NCBI GenBank assembly: GCA_024516035.1
Contig: JAMCCL010000146.1
Span: forward strand, 1 to 64,000
Origin: Bactericera cockerelli
Lineage: Eukaryota; Arthropoda; Insecta; Hemiptera; Triozidae
DNA length: 64,000 nucleotides
Direction: 5' to 3'
A program made the translations under genes and the position numbers. Below are positions 21,832 through 34,760 of the stretch, one piece after another. A model generated the notes under the pieces. It made no database searches and had not been told where the DNA came from. It worked only from the letters and a program-made list of their open reading frames with translations. The first letter of the stretch is position 1. Each line of letters begins with the position of its first letter.

Positions 21832-22419
21832 TGATGGGTTGTTTTGAGCTTTTGTTAAGCTGCCAACCCTGTAGCACGGGAAAATTAAAATTAGAGAGTG
21901 GACTGTATCACTTAGGTTTGGAGGGTTTGAATCCCGTCAATGTAAAGTTCAAAGTTTTAGATAATTATGGAATAAGAAACGAACTGACACCAGAAATAAT
22001 AAATGGTTGAGTCTTACCTGGTGACTTCGCTGATTTAATTTATTACTTTTGAAAACCCCATACTTACTCCCCACTTGTAGTAAAGGAAAAAGGAATGAGA
22101 TTCTACAAGTTCCCTATCAGAGTTAAACCCCTTGTGCCATTTAATAATTAATTTTGGAGGAAAATATGAAACCACACTTGCAAAGGACTGGTTTTAGATA
22201 GTTCTAGGCGAACTTAATAGCTTGACGCTATTTCACAAAAAATCGTACTAGACGTACAGCAAATTAAGAAAACTAGTTGTTCCTTTTAAGATGGCTAAAA
22301 ACACAGTGACGCGGTGAGCATAGATTGCATTTCACCGAATCAAAAAGGAGACAAGAAAATCGACAAATTTAACAAGTTAGGTACTTGCTTTTGCCCTTTC
22401 ACAGTATGTGGCCTCAACA
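21832..22419 (-). repeat. 5' LTR of the BEL/Pao element
   Basis: It is 588 bp and is expected to hold the promoter for the minus-strand transcript. It begins and ends with the same bases as the other LTR. Confidence 0.96.
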
Positions 22420-25069
22420 GGTATAGCGGGGAAATAGAGAAAAAAAGGAGAAAATGGGTATAGCGGAGAAATAGTGAAATAGAGGAGAAAATGGGTATAG
22501 CGGGGAAATAGAGAAAAAAAGGAGAAAATGGGTATAGCGGGGAAATAGAGAAAAAAAGGAGAAAATGGGTATAGCGGAGAGAAAATAGTGAAATAAAGGA
22601 GAAAATGGGTATAGCGGAGAAATAGTGAAATTAAGGAGAAAATGGTTATAGCGGAGAAATAGTGAAATAAAGGAGAAAATGGGTATAGCGGAGAAATAGT
22701 GAAATTAAGGAGAAAATGGGTATAGCGGAGAAATAGTGAAAAAAGGAGAAGGATAGGGTATAGCGGAGAAATAGTGAAAAAAAGGAGAAAATGGGTATAG
22801 CGGGGAAATAGAAGAAAAAAAGAGAAAATGGGTATAGCAGAGAAATAGTGAAATAAAGGAGAAAATGGGTATAGCGGAGAAATAGTAAAATAAAGGAGAA
22901 AATGGGTATAGCGGGGAAATGAGAAAAAAAGGAGAAAATGGGTATAGCGGAGAAATAGTGAAATAAAGGAGAAAATGGGTATAGCGGAGAAATAGTGAAA
23001 TTAAGGAGAAACTGGGTATAGCGGGGAAATAGAGAAAAAAAGGAGAAAATGGGTAAGCGGAGAAATAGTGAAATAAAAGAGAAAATAGGTATAGCGGGGA
23101 AATAGAGAAAAACAGGAGAAAATGGGTATAGCGGAGAAATAGTGAAATTAAGGAGAAAATGGGTATAGCGGAGAAATAGTGAAAAAAAGAAGAAAATGGG
23201 TATAGCGGAGAAATAGTGAAAAAAAGGAGAAAATGGCTATAGCGGAGAAATAGTGAAATAAAGGAGAAAATGGGTCTAGCGGAGAAATAGTGAAATAAAG
23301 GAGAAAATAGGGAAAGCGGGGAAATAGAGAAAAAAAGGAGAAAATGGGTATAGTGGAGAAATAGTGAAATTAAGGAGAAAATGGGTATAGCGGAGAAATA
23401 GTGAAAAAAAGGAGAAAATGGGTATAGCGGAGAAATAGTGAAATAAAGGAGAAAATGGGTATAGCGGATTAATAGTGAAAAAAGGAGAAAATGGGTATAG
23501 CGGAGAAATAGTGAAATAAAGGAGAAAATGGGTATAGCGGGGAAATAGATAAAAAAAGGAGAAAATAAGTATAGCGGAGAAATAGTGAAATAAAGGAGAA
23601 AATGGGTATAGCGGGGAAATAGATAAAAAAAGGAGAAAATAAGTATAGCGGAGAAATAGTGAAATAAAGGAGAAAATGGGTATAGCGGGGAAATAGAGAA
23701 AAAAGGAGAAAAATGGGTATAGCGGAGAAATAGTGAAATAGAGGAGAAAATGGGTATAGCGGGGAAATAGAGAAAAAAAGGAGAAAATGGGTATAGCGGG
23801 GAAATAGAGAAAAAAAGGAGAAAATGGGTATAGCGGAGAAATAGTGAAAAAAAGGAGAAAATGGGTATAGCGGGGAAATAGAGAAAAAAAGGAAAAAATG
23901 GGTATAGCGGAGAAATAGTGAAATAAAGGATAAAATGGGTATAGCGGAAAAATAATGAAAAAAAGGAGAAAATGGGTATAGCGGAGAAATAGTGAAATAA
24001 AGGAGAAAATGGATATAGCGGAGAAAAAAGTGAAATTAAGGAGACAATGGTTATAGCGGAGAAATAGTGAAAAAAAGGAGAAAATGGGTATAGCGGAGAA
24101 ATAGTGAAATAAAGGAGAAAATGGTTATAGCGGAGAAATAGTGAAAAAAAGGAGAAAATGGGTATAGCGGAGAAATAGTGAAATAAAGGAGAAAATGGGT
24201 ATAGCGGGAGAAATAGTGAAAAAAAGGAGAAAATGGGTATAGCGGAGAAATAGTGAAATAAAGGAGAAAATGGGTATAGCGGGGCAATAGAGAAAAAAAG
24301 GAGAAAATGGGTAAAGCGGAGAAATAGTGAAATTAAGGAGAAAATGGGTATAGCGGAGAAATAGTGAAAAAAAGGAGAAAATGGGTATAGCGGGGAAATA
24401 GAAAAAAAAACGGAGAAAAATGGGTTTAGCGGAGAAATAGTGAAATTAAGGAGAAAATGGGTATAGCGGAGAAATAGTGAAATAAAGGAGAAAATGGGTA
24501 TAGCGGAGAATGAGTTAAAAGGGGGGAAAATGGGTATAGCGGGGAAATAGAGAAACAAAGGACAAAATGGGTATAGCGGAGAAATAGTGAAATAATGGAG
24601 AAAATGGGTATAGCGGGGAAATAGAGAAAAAAAGGAGAAAATGGGTATAGCGGGGCAATAGTGAAATTAAGGAGAAAATAGGTATAGCGGAGAAATAGTG
24701 AAATAAAGGAGAAAATGGGTACAGCGGGGAAATAGATAAAAAAAGGAGAAAATGGGTATAGCGGAGAAATAGTGAAATAAAGGAGAAAATAGGTATAGCG
24801 GGGAAATAGAGAAAAAAAGGAGAAAATGGGTATAGCGGAGAAATAGTGAAATAGAGGAGAAAATGGGTATAGCGGGGAAATAGAGAAAAAAAGGAGAAAA
24901 TGGGTATAGCGGGGAAATAGAGAAAAAAAAGGAGAAAATGGGTATAGCGGAGAAATAGTGAAATAAAGGAGAAAATGGGTATAGCGGAGAAATAGTGAAA
25001 TTAAGGAGAAAATGGTTATAGCGGAGAAATAGTGAAATAAAGGAGAAAATGGGTATAGCGGAGAAATAG
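22420..25069. repeat. 37-bp satellite array, block 3
   Basis: More regular copies than blocks 1 and 2. The 617-residue open frame on the minus strand (22705-24558) is repeat translation and not a gene. Confidence 0.94.
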
Positions 25070-26215
25070 GGTCAATGTTTCCTTTTTGATTGCTAAATTG
25101 AGATCCTATGGTATCGGCGAGTCATTTCTCACTTGGCTCTCTGACTATCTCAGTGAGAGATCACAACTTGTGCGAGTGGGTAATTGTGTCTCTTCTCCCA
25201 TCAATGTTCTCTCCGGAGTAGGTCAGGGCAGTCATAGTGGGCCTCTACTCTTCAGTCTTTTTTTCAATGACTTACCTCAATTTTATTCGAAACTCATCCA
25301 TATTGATGTTTGCGGATGACGTAAAAATTTACAAATGTATTTCTTCGGTACAGGACTGCGTACTTTTACAAAGTGATCTTGATGTATTTTCGGAATGGTT
25401 AGGTACAAATGGGTTGGAGCTATCGGTTCATAAGTGTGCTATTATGGAGTTCTGTCGCTCGAAAAGCCCGCCTTCATTTACTTATCAAATGAATAACATT
25501 CCTCTTCCATATGTAAGTCACATTAAGGACTTGGGCATTTATCTTGACAGGACTCTTTCTTTTTCATTCCATGTTGATAAAACTTCTTTGAGCTGCCATC
25601 GTGTCCTTTGCTATGTCTTCAGAAATTCTAAAGGACTCTCTTCTGATGCTTTTTGCACACTCTTCAAGGCCCTTGTTCGCTCTCTATTAGAGTATGCTTG
25701 TATAGTCTGGTCCCCGCACTACGACATCCAATCTTATACACTTGAAAGAGTACAGAAGAAGTTCTTGAGGTTCTATAGTTTTCGTTTTGGACGTGAGATC
25801 TCAATAGACAGTCTTTCTGTAAGACGTGAAATCACGACCTTCGATTTTTTGACAAACTGGTCAAGGGAGAAGTTGATTGTACAAAACTTCTTCAACTTGT
25901 AAACTTTGATTGTAGTCGCCGTGTTAGACATACAAAAACTTATTTTATTGAAAAATGTGAGACTAACTATTTGTTTTATGCCCCCATCAACCGAATGATG
26001 CGTGCGGCAAACAATATGTGATACTAGTATTACTGTGTACCTGTTACCAATGTTATTATTTATTTATTTTTTCTAGTCACTAAATGTTTTATATGTTTTA
26101 ATTAATCTATGTTTTTTTTCATTGTAGTAACATGTATTTATGTTTGATTTTATACTGGGCTTGACCCGTAAATATACAATTACAATTACAATACAATTAC
26201 AATTACAATTACAAT
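25070..26215 (+). pseudogene. 5'-truncated non-LTR retrotransposon (Jockey/CR1-like RT fragment)
   Basis: Only the C-terminal half of a reverse transcriptase remains. In the first frame (25086-25319) LRSYGIGESFLTWLSDYLSE and GVGQGSHSGPLLFSLFFNDL are the motif-B region of LINE RTs; the second frame (25237-25902) supplies the catalytic FADDVKIY, then LGIYLD and a thumb region ending LLEYACIVWSPHY and LERVQKKFLR. A single-base shift lies near 25300, between the two. No endonuclease or RNase H is present. The 3' end is an (ACAATT)n tail (26174-26215), and ATAG occurs at both edges, where the satellite stays in phase. The family is inferred from RT motifs only. Confidence 0.88.
26174..26215 (+). 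repeat. (ACAATT)n tail of the truncated LINE
   Basis: Six-base simple repeat at the 3' end, a tail type used by several LINE families in place of poly(A). Confidence 0.85.
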
Positions 26216-29200
26216 AGTGAAATTAATAGAAAATGGGTTATAGCGGAGAAATAGTGAAAAAAAGGAGAAAATGGGTATAGCGGAGAAATAGTGAAAAAAG
26301 GGAGAAAATGGGTATAGCGGGGAAATAGAGAAAAAAAGGAGAAAATGGGTATAGCGGAGAAATAGTGAAATAAAGGAGAAAATGGGTATAGCGGAGAAAT
26401 AGTGAAATTAAGGAGAAAATGGTTATAGCGGAGAAATAGTGAAATAAAGGAGAAAATGGGTATAGCGGAAAATAGTGAAAAAAAGGAGAAAATGGGTATA
26501 GCGGAGAAATAGTGAAATAAAGGAGAAAATGGGTATAGCGGAGAAATAGTGAAAAAAAAGAGAAAATGGGTATAGCGGAGAAATAGTGAAATAAAGGAGA
26601 AAATGGGTATAGCGGGGAAATAGTGAAAAAAAGGAGAAAATGGGTATAGCGGAGAAATAGTGAAAAAAAGGAGAAAATGGGTATAGCGGGGAAAATAGAA
26701 AAAAAAAAAAAAATAGAGAAATAGTGAAAAAAAGGAGAAAATGGGTATAGCAGAGAAATAGAGAAAAAAAGGAGAAAATGGGTATAGTGGAGAAATAGTG
26801 AAATTAAGGAGAAAATGGGTATAGCGGAGAAATAGTGAAAAAAAGGAGAAAATGGGTATAGCGGAGAAATAGTGAAATAAAGGAGAAAATGGGTATAGCG
26901 GAGAAATAGTGAAAAAAAGGAGAAAATGGGTATAGCGGAGAAATAGTGAAATAAAGGAGAAAATGGGTATAGCGGGGAAATAGATAAAAAAAGGAGAAAA
27001 TAAGTATAGCGGAGAAATGGTGAAATAAAGGAGAAAATGGGTATAGCGGGGAAATAGAGAAAAAAAGGAGAAAATGGGTATAGCGGAGAAATATTGAAAT
27101 AGAGGAGAAAAATGGGTATAGCGGGGAAATAGAGAAAAAAAGGAGAAAATGGGTTAAGCGGGAAATAGTGAAAAAAGGAGAAAATGGGTATAGCAGAGAA
27201 ATAGATGAAAAAAAGGAGAAAATGGGTTTAGCGGAGAAATAGTGAAATAAAGGAGAAAAATGGGTATAGCGAGAAATAGTGAAAAAAAGGAGAAAATTGG
27301 GTATAGCGGGGAAATAGAGAAAAAAAGGAGAAAATGGGTATAGCGGGAAATAGTGAAAAAAAGGGAAAATGGGTATAGCGGAGAAATAGTGAAAAAAAGG
27401 AGAAAATGGGTATAGCGGAGAAATAGTGAAAAAAAGGAGAAAATGGGTATAGCGGAGAAATAGTGAAAAAAGGAGAAATGGGTATAGCGGGGAAATAGTG
27501 AAAAAAAGGAAAAATGGGTATAGCGGAGAAATAGTGAAAAAAAGGAGAAAATGGGTATAGCGGGGAAATAGTGAAAAAAAAGGAGAAAAATGGGTATAGC
27601 GGAGAAATAGTGAAAAAAAGGAGAAAATGGGTATAGGGAGAAATAGAAAAAGAAAAAAAAAAATTAGGGAGAAATAGTGAAAAAAAGGAGAAAATGGGTA
27701 TAGCAGAGAAATAGGAAAAAAAGGAGAAAATGGGTATAGTCGGAGAAATAGTGAAATAAAGGAGAAAATGGGTATAGCGGAGAAATAGTGAAAAAAAGGA
27801 GAAAATGGGTTATAGCGGAGAAATAGTGAAATAAAGGAGAAAATGGGTATAGCGCGGGAAATAGATGAAAAAAAGGAGAAAATGGTATAGCGGAGAAATA
27901 GTGAAATAAAGGAGAAAATGGGTATAGCGGGGAAATAGATAAAAAAAGGAGAAAATGGTATAGCGGAGAAATAGTGAAATAAAGGAGAAAATGGGTATAG
28001 CGGGGAAATAGAGAAAAAAAGGAGAAAATGGGTATAGCGGGGAATAGGAAAAAAAGAGAAAATGTTAGCGGAAATAGGAAATAAAGGAGAAAATGGGTAT
28101 AGCGGGAAAGGAAAAAGGAAAAGGGTAAGCGGAGAAATAGAGAAAAGAAAGAGAAAATGGGTTTAGCGGGGAAATAGAGAAAAAAAGGAGAAAATGGGTA
28201 TAGCAGGAGAAATAGTGAAATATAAGGAGAAAATGGGTATAGCGGAGAAATAGTGAAAAAAAGGAGAAAATGGGTATAGCGGAGAAATAGTGAAATAAAG
28301 GAGAAAATGGGTATAGCGGAGAAATAGGAAAAAAAAGGAGAGATAGTGGAGAAATAGTAAAATTAAGGAGAAAATGGGTATAACGGAGAAATAGTGAAAA
28401 AAAAGGAGGAAAATGGGTATAGCGGAGAAATAGTGAAATAAAGGGAGAAAATGGGTATTAGCGGGGAAATAGATAAAAAAAGGAGAAAATAATGTATAGC
28501 GGAGAAATAGTGAAATAAAGGAGAAAATGGGTATAGCGGGGAAATAGAGAAAAAAAGGGAAAATGGGTATAGCGGAGAAATAGTGAAATAGAGGAGAAAA
28601 TGGGTTATAGCGGGGAAATAGAGAAAAAAAAGGAGAAAATGGGTATAGCGGGGAAATTAGAGAAAAAAAGGAGAAAATGGGTATAGCGGAGAAATAGTGA
28701 AAAAAAGGAGAAAATGGGTATAGGGGGAAATAGAGAAAAAAAGGAAAAAATGGGTTATAGCGGAGAAATAGTGAAATAAAGGATAAAATGGGTATAGCGG
28801 AAAAATAGTGAAAAAAAGGAGAAAATGGGTATAGCGGAGAAATAGTGAAATAAAGGAGAAAATGGATATAGCGGAGAAATAGTGAAATTAAGGAGAAAAT
28901 GGTTATAGCGGAGAAATAGTGAAAAAAAGGGAAAAATGGGTATAGCGGAGAAATAGTGAAATAAAGGAAAATGGTATAGCGGAGAAATAGTGAAAAAAAG
29001 GAGAAAATGGTATAGCGGAGAAATAGTGAAAAAAGGGAGAAAATGGGTATAGTGGGGAAATAGATAAAAAAAAGAGAAAATGGGTATAGCGGAGAAATAG
29101 TGAAATAAAGGAGAAAATGGGTATAGGGGGAAATAGAAAAATAAAAGGAGAAAAGGGTATAGCGGGAAATAGTGAAATAAAGGAGAAAATGGGTATAGCG

Positions 29201-31970
29201 GAGAAATAGTGAAATAAAGGAGAAAATGGGTTTTAGCGGAGAAATAGTGAAATAAAGGGAAAATGGGTATAGCGGGAGAAATAGAGAAAAAAAGGAGAAA
29301 ATGGGTATAGCGGAGAAATAGTGAAATAAAGGAGAAAATGGGTATAGCGGGGAAATAGATAAAAAAAGGAGAAAATGGGTATAGCGGTGAAATAGTGAAA
29401 TAAAGGAGAAAATGGGTATAGCGGAGAAATAGTGAAATAAAGGAGAAAATGGTATAGTGGGGAAATAGAGAAAAAAAGGAGAAAATGGGTATAGCGGAGA
29501 AATAGTGAAATTAAAGAGAAAATGGGTATAGCGGAGAAATAGTGAAAAAAAGGAGAAAATTTGTATAGCGGAGAAATAGTGAAATTAAGGAGAAAATGGG
29601 TATAGCGGAGAAATAGTGAAAAAAGGAGAAAATGGGTATAGCGGAGAAATAGTGAAAAAAAGGAGAAAATGGGTATAGCGGAGAAATAGTGAAATAAAGG
29701 AGAAAATGGGTATAGCGGGGAAATAGAGAAAAAAAGGAGAAAATGGGTATAGCGGAGAAATAGTGAAATAAAGGAGAAAATGGGTAGAGCGGAGAAATAG
29801 TGAAATAAAGGAGAAAATGGGTATAGCGGGGAAATAGAGAAAAAAGGAGAAAATGGGTATAGCGGAGAAATAGTGAAATTAAGGAGAAAATGGGTATAGC
29901 GGAGAAATAGTGAAATTAAGGAGAAAATGGGTATAGCGGAGAAATAGTGAAATAAAGGAGAAAATGGGTATAGCGGAGAAATAGTGAAAAAAAGGAGAAA
30001 ATGGGTATAGCGGAGAAATAGTGAAATAAAGGAGAAAATGGATATAGCGGGGAAATAGAGAAAAAAAGGAGAAAATGGGTATAGCGGAGAAATAGTGAAA
30101 TTAAGGAGAAAATGGGTATAGCGGAGAAATAGTGAAAAAAAGGAGAAAATGGGTATAGCGGAGAAATAGTGAAATAAAGGAGAAAATGGGTATGGCGGAG
30201 AAATAGTGAAATAAAGGAGAAAATGGGTGTAGCGGAGAAATAGTGAAATAAAGGAGAAAATGGGTATTTGCTGAGAAATAGTGAAATAAAGGAGAAAATG
30301 GGTATAGCGGGGAAATAGATAAAAAAAAGGAGGAAAATGGGTATAGCGGAGAAATGTGAAATAAAGGAGAAAATGGGTATAGGGGGGAAATAGAGAAAAA
30401 AGGAGAAAATGGGTTATAGCGGAGAAATAGTGAAATAAAGGAGAAAATGGGTATGGCGGAGAAATAGTGAAATAAAGGAGAAAATGGGTGTAGCGGAGAA
30501 ATAGTGAAATAAAGGAGAAAATGGGTATAGCTGAGAAATAGTGAAATAAAGGAGAAAATGGGTATAGTGGGGAAATAGATAAAAAAAAAGGAGAAAATGG
30601 GTATAGCGGAGAAATAGTGAAATAAAGGAGAAAATGGGTATAGCGGGGAAATAGAGAAAAAAAGGAGAAAATGGGTATAGCGGAGAAATTGTGAAATAAA
30701 GGAGAAAATGGGTATAGGGGGGAAATAGAGAAAAAAAGGAGAAAATGGGTATAGCGGAGAAATAGTGAAATAAAGGAGAAAATGGGTATGGCGGAGAAAT
30801 AGTGAAATAAAGGAGAAAATGGGTGTAGCGGAGAAATAGTGAAATAAAGGAGAAAATGGGTATAGCTGAGAAATAGTGAAATAAAGGAGAAAATGGGTAT
30901 AGCGGGGAAATAGATAAAAAAAAAGGAGAAAATGGGTATAGCGGAGAAATAGTGAAATAAAGGAGAAAATGGGTATAGCGGGGAAATAGAGAAAAAAGGA
31001 GAAAATGGTATAGCGGAGAAATAGTGAAATTAAGGAGAAAATGTGTATAGCGGAGAAATAGTGAAATTAAGGAGAAAATGGGTATAGCGGAGAAATAGTG
31101 AAATTAAGGAGAAAATGGGTATAGCGGAGAAATAGTGAAATAAAGGAGAAAATGGGTATAGCGGAGAATTAGTGAAAAAAAGGAGAAAATGGGTATAGCG
31201 GAGAAATAGTGAAATAAAGGAGAAAATGGATATAGCGGGAAATAGGAAAAAAAGGAGAAAATGGGTATAGCGGAGAAATAGTGAAATTAAGGAGAAAATG
31301 GTATAGCGGAGAAATAGTGAAAAAAGGAGAAAATGGGTATAGCGGAGAAATAGTGAAAAAAGGAGAAAATGGGTATAGCGGAGAAATAGTGAAATAAAGG
31401 AGAAAATGGTATAGCGGGGAAATAGAGAAAAAAAGGAGAAAATGGGTATAGGGAGAAATAGTGAAATAAGGAGAAAATGGGTATAGCGGGAAATAGTGAA
31501 AAAAAGGAGAAAATGGGTATAGCGGAGAAATAGTGAAAAAAGGAGAAAATGGGTATAGCGGGGAAATAGAGAAAAAAAGGAAAAAATGGGTATAGCGGAG
31601 AAATAGTGAAATAAAGGATAAAATGGGTATAGCGGAAAAATAGTGAAAAAAAGGAGAAAATGGGTTATAGCGGAGAAATAGTGAAATAAAGGAGAAAATG
31701 GATATAGCGGGGAAATAGAGAAATAAAGGAGAAAATGGGTATAGCGGAGAAATAGTGAAAAAGGAGAAAATGGGTAGCGGAGAAATAGTGAAAAAAAGGA
31801 GAAATGGGTATAGCGGAGAAATAGTGAAATAAAGGAGAAAATGGGTATAGCGGGGAAATAGAGAAAAAAAGGAGAAAATGGGTATAGCGGAGAAATAGTG
31901 AAATAAAGGAGAAAATGGGTATAGCGGAGAAATAGTGAAAAAGGAGAAAATGGGTATAGCGGAAAATAGT

Positions 31971-32034
<64 letters not shown>

Positions 32035-32505
32035 AATAGAGAAAAAAAAGAGAAAATGGGTATAGCGGAGAAAATAGTGAAAATAAAGGAGAAAATGGGT
32101 ATAGCGGAGAAATAGTGAAATAAAGGAGAAAATGGGTATTAGCGGGAGAAATAGTGAAATAAAGGAGAAAATGGGTGTAGCGGAGAAATAGTGAAATAAA
32201 GGAGAAAATGGGTATAGCGGAGAAATAGTGAAATAAAGGAGAAAAATGGGTATGCGGGAAATAGATAAAAAAAAGGAGAAAATGGGTATAGCGGAGAAAT
32301 AGTGAAATAAAGGAGAAAATGGGTATAGCGGGGAAAATAGAGAAAAAAAGGAAAAATGGGTATAGCGGGGAAATAGTAGAAAAAAAGGAGAAAATGGGTA
32401 TAGCGGAGAAATAGTGAAATAAAGGAAAAATGGGTATAGCGGGGAAATAGAGAAAAAAAGAGAAAATGGGTATAGCGGGAAATAGGAAATAGGAGAAAAG
32501 TTAGA
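26214..32505. repeat. 37-bp satellite array, block 4
   Basis: Longest block. From 29500 to 31000 a multi-unit pattern repeats, including the variants GGTATGGCGG, GGGTGTAGCGG and GGTATAGCTGAG in the same order (near 30190, 30450 and 30785), indicating recent segmental duplication. Confidence 0.94.
31971..32033. repeat. 63-base G homopolymer
   Basis: A G run replaces part of a satellite monomer that otherwise carries GGGG at this position. Such a run is more likely a consensus artefact than biology. Confidence 0.95.
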
Positions 32506-32511
32506 GAAATA

Positions 32512-33307
32512 GTTAGGTTAGGTGTTAGGTTAGGTTAGATTAGGTTAGGTTAGGTTAGGTTAGGTTAGGTTAGGTTAGGTTAGGTTAGGTTAGGTTAGGT
32601 TAGGTTAGGTTAGGTTAGGTTAGGTTAGGTTAGGTTAGGTTAGGTTAGGTTAGGTTAGGTTAGGTTAGGTTAGGTTAGGTTAGGTTAGGTTAGGTTAGGT
32701 TAGGTTAGGTTAGGTTAGGTTAGGTTAGGTTAGGTTAGGTTAGGTTAGGTTAGGTTAGGTTAGGTTAGGTTAGGTTAGGTTAGGTTAGGTTAGGTGTTTG
32801 GTTAGGTTAGGTTAGGTTAGGTTAGGTTAGGTTAGGTTAGTTAGGTTAGGTTAGGTTAGGTTAGGTTAGGTTAGGTTAGGTTAGGTTAGGTTAGGTTAGG
32901 TTAGGTTAGGTTAGGTTAGGTTAGGTGTTAGGTTAGGTTAGGTTAGGTTAGGTTAGGTTAGGTGTAGGTTAGGTTAGGTTAGGTTAGGTTAGGTTAGGTT
33001 AGGTTAGGTTAGGTTAGGTTAGGTTAGGTTAGGTTAGGTTAGGTTAGGTTAGGTTAGGTTAGGTTAGGTTAGGTTAGGTTAGGTTAGGTTAGGTTAGGTT
33101 AGGTTAGGTTAGGTTAGGTTAGGTTAGGTTAGGTTAGGTTAGGTTAGGTTAGGTTAGGTTAGGTTTGTTAGGTTAGGTTAGGTTAGGTTAGGTAGTTAGG
33201 TTAGGTTAAGGGGTTAGGTTAGGTTAGGTGTTAGGTTAGGTTAGGTTAGGTTAGGTTAGGTTAGGTTAGGTTAGGTTAGGTTAGGTAGGTTAGGTGTTAG
33301 GTTAGGT
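32512..33307 (+). repeat. (TTAGG)n telomere-type array
   Basis: About 790 bp of TTAGG with few variants (GGTGTTAGG, GGTAGTTAGG, GGTGTAGG). This is the standard insect telomere repeat. Non-telomeric DNA lies on both sides, so as assembled it is interstitial. Confidence 0.97.
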
Positions 33308-33775
33308 ATCTTTGCGCCTTCAGGGAGCATGAGGTATGCAACCCGGAGTGTTTGGGTCCGCTTTTCCGGATGGCTCGAGCCAAGACGAACATTTTCGGTT
33401 CTCGGAAAATTTCTGTATCTCTCACAGGAAGGCCGCAACCGCCTGGCGACGCTTTAGGGCGGAACATTGCGCCTTCATATAGCACGAGGTATGCAACCCG
33501 GAGTGTTCGGGTCCGCTTTTCCGGATGGCTCGAGCCAAGACGAACATTTTCGGTTCTCGGTAAATTTCTGTATCTCTCACAGGAAGGCCGTAACCGCCTG
33601 GCGACGCTTTAGGGCGGAACTTTGCCGCTTCATGGAGCACGAGGTGTGCAACCCGGAGTGTTCGGGTCCGCTTTCCCGGATGGCTCGAGCCAAGACGAAC
33701 ATTTTCGGTTCTCTAAAAATTTCTGTATCTCTCACAGGAAGGCAGCAACTGCCTGGCGCCGCTTTCGCCGGAACA
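33308..33775 (+). repeat. 155-bp tandem repeat, three copies
   Basis: Units start at about 33313 (GCGCCTTCAGGGAGC), 33468 and 33623. Each contains GGTATGCAACCCGGAGTG or a close variant, CGAGCCAAGACGAAC and TTTCTGTATCTCTCACAGG. Diverged single copies occur at 34160, at 46938 (same strand) and reversed at about 47690-47800 and 48180-48320. Small frames here are all shadows of the repeat. Confidence 0.88.
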
Positions 33776-34760
33776 GCCGCCGAACGGAGCAAGATAGACA
33801 AAATTCGATGGGCGGAAACGATATAAACTGAGCGCGGACTTTGGGGGTATTCATGCTCAGATTTGCTCTAGCTGCCACCGTTTCGGCTGTAGAAGCATTT
33901 TTGTAAATCGACCGAAAAAATCTAGTCTCTAACCGGGAACACCCGCCTGAATCGCATAAACCCACCGGGCAGAGGCAGGGTTCAAGCGGACCGGGCGAAC
34001 AGCGGCGCGGCCCGCCCGCCGAGATAATTCCCAGTCATAGGCTAGAGCAGAATCTAGGCGGGCACACGCGACCGCTTCGCACAAATCTACCGGCGAGAGT
34101 CTAAGTCTAAGTTCATGCGAAGCGATGTTCCCCCGCCCGGTCGCCTTTGGACGAAACTTTGCCGCTTCATGGAGCTCGAGGTGTGCAACCCGGAGTGTTC
34201 GGGTTGACTTTTTTGGATGCCCCTAGCCGAGACGAACATTTTCGGTTCTCGGAAAAATTCTGTATCTCCTACCGGAAGGCCGCAACTGCCGGCGACGCTT
34301 TAGGGCGGACAGTCCGCCTAACGGAGCAAGATGGGTCGGAACCGATAGTTGGAAAAGTTAGTACCGGTCGAACTGCCGGCGGGTTAAGTGTTTAGGGGGG
34401 GTCAAAATTTCGTCAGATTTGCTCTATCTCTTACCGTTTCGGCTGTAGAAGCTGTTTTGTCCACCGACCAAAAGAAAAACTCGTCTAACCGGGAAACACG
34501 CGTCCGCTCCGCATAAACCCACCGGGCGGGCAGAGGCAAAGTTCAAGCTACGCGGGCGAACAGCTCCATCGCCCGCTAGACAGGAATCCCAGTCACCGGC
34601 CAATCTAGAATCCAGGCGGCAAGACCCGTTCGCTTCGCATAAACCCACCAGGCAGAGGCAGAAGGTAAAACCTACGCGGGACTCTCGCGGTGGATTCGCA
34701 TGAAACCCTAAGCGCAAAATGATTTCATGCGGGAAATTGCGTTTCTCCGGCCAGAATTTA
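33620..34760 (+). repeat. Left arm of a large inverted duplication
   Basis: The reverse complement is found at about 47190-48330. Matching pieces include GCTCAGATTTGCTCTAGCTG near 33855, TTCCCAGTCATAGGCTAGAG near 34030 and CAAAATTTCGTCAGATTTGC near 34402. The arms are about 12.5 kb apart and diverged. I see no gene in the arm. Confidence 0.82.

Larger units (their letters stand above)
14786..22419 (-). mobile_element. BEL/Pao-family LTR retrotransposon, near complete
   Basis: Two 588-bp LTRs (14786-15373 and 21832-22419) start TGATGGGTTG and end CCTCAACA on the plus strand. The 5-bp target GGTAT flanks both ends (14781-14785, 22420-22424) and the satellite is in phase across the gap. Coding order on the minus strand is Gag, zinc knuckles, aspartic protease, RT, RNase H, integrase and the C-terminal domain typical of BEL/Pao polyproteins. 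I counted two mismatches between the LTRs, so insertion is recent. The coding region is broken by a non-coding interruption in gag and a frameshift at the protease-RT border. Confidence 0.96.

Noticed and set aside
22705..24558. 617-residue minus-strand open frame, with similar ones at 2028-2246, 3648-4061, 13782-14537, 24051-24287 and 51339-51545
   Set aside because: They are translations of the 37-bp satellite, periodic at 37 residues, with no start context, domain or unique sequence.
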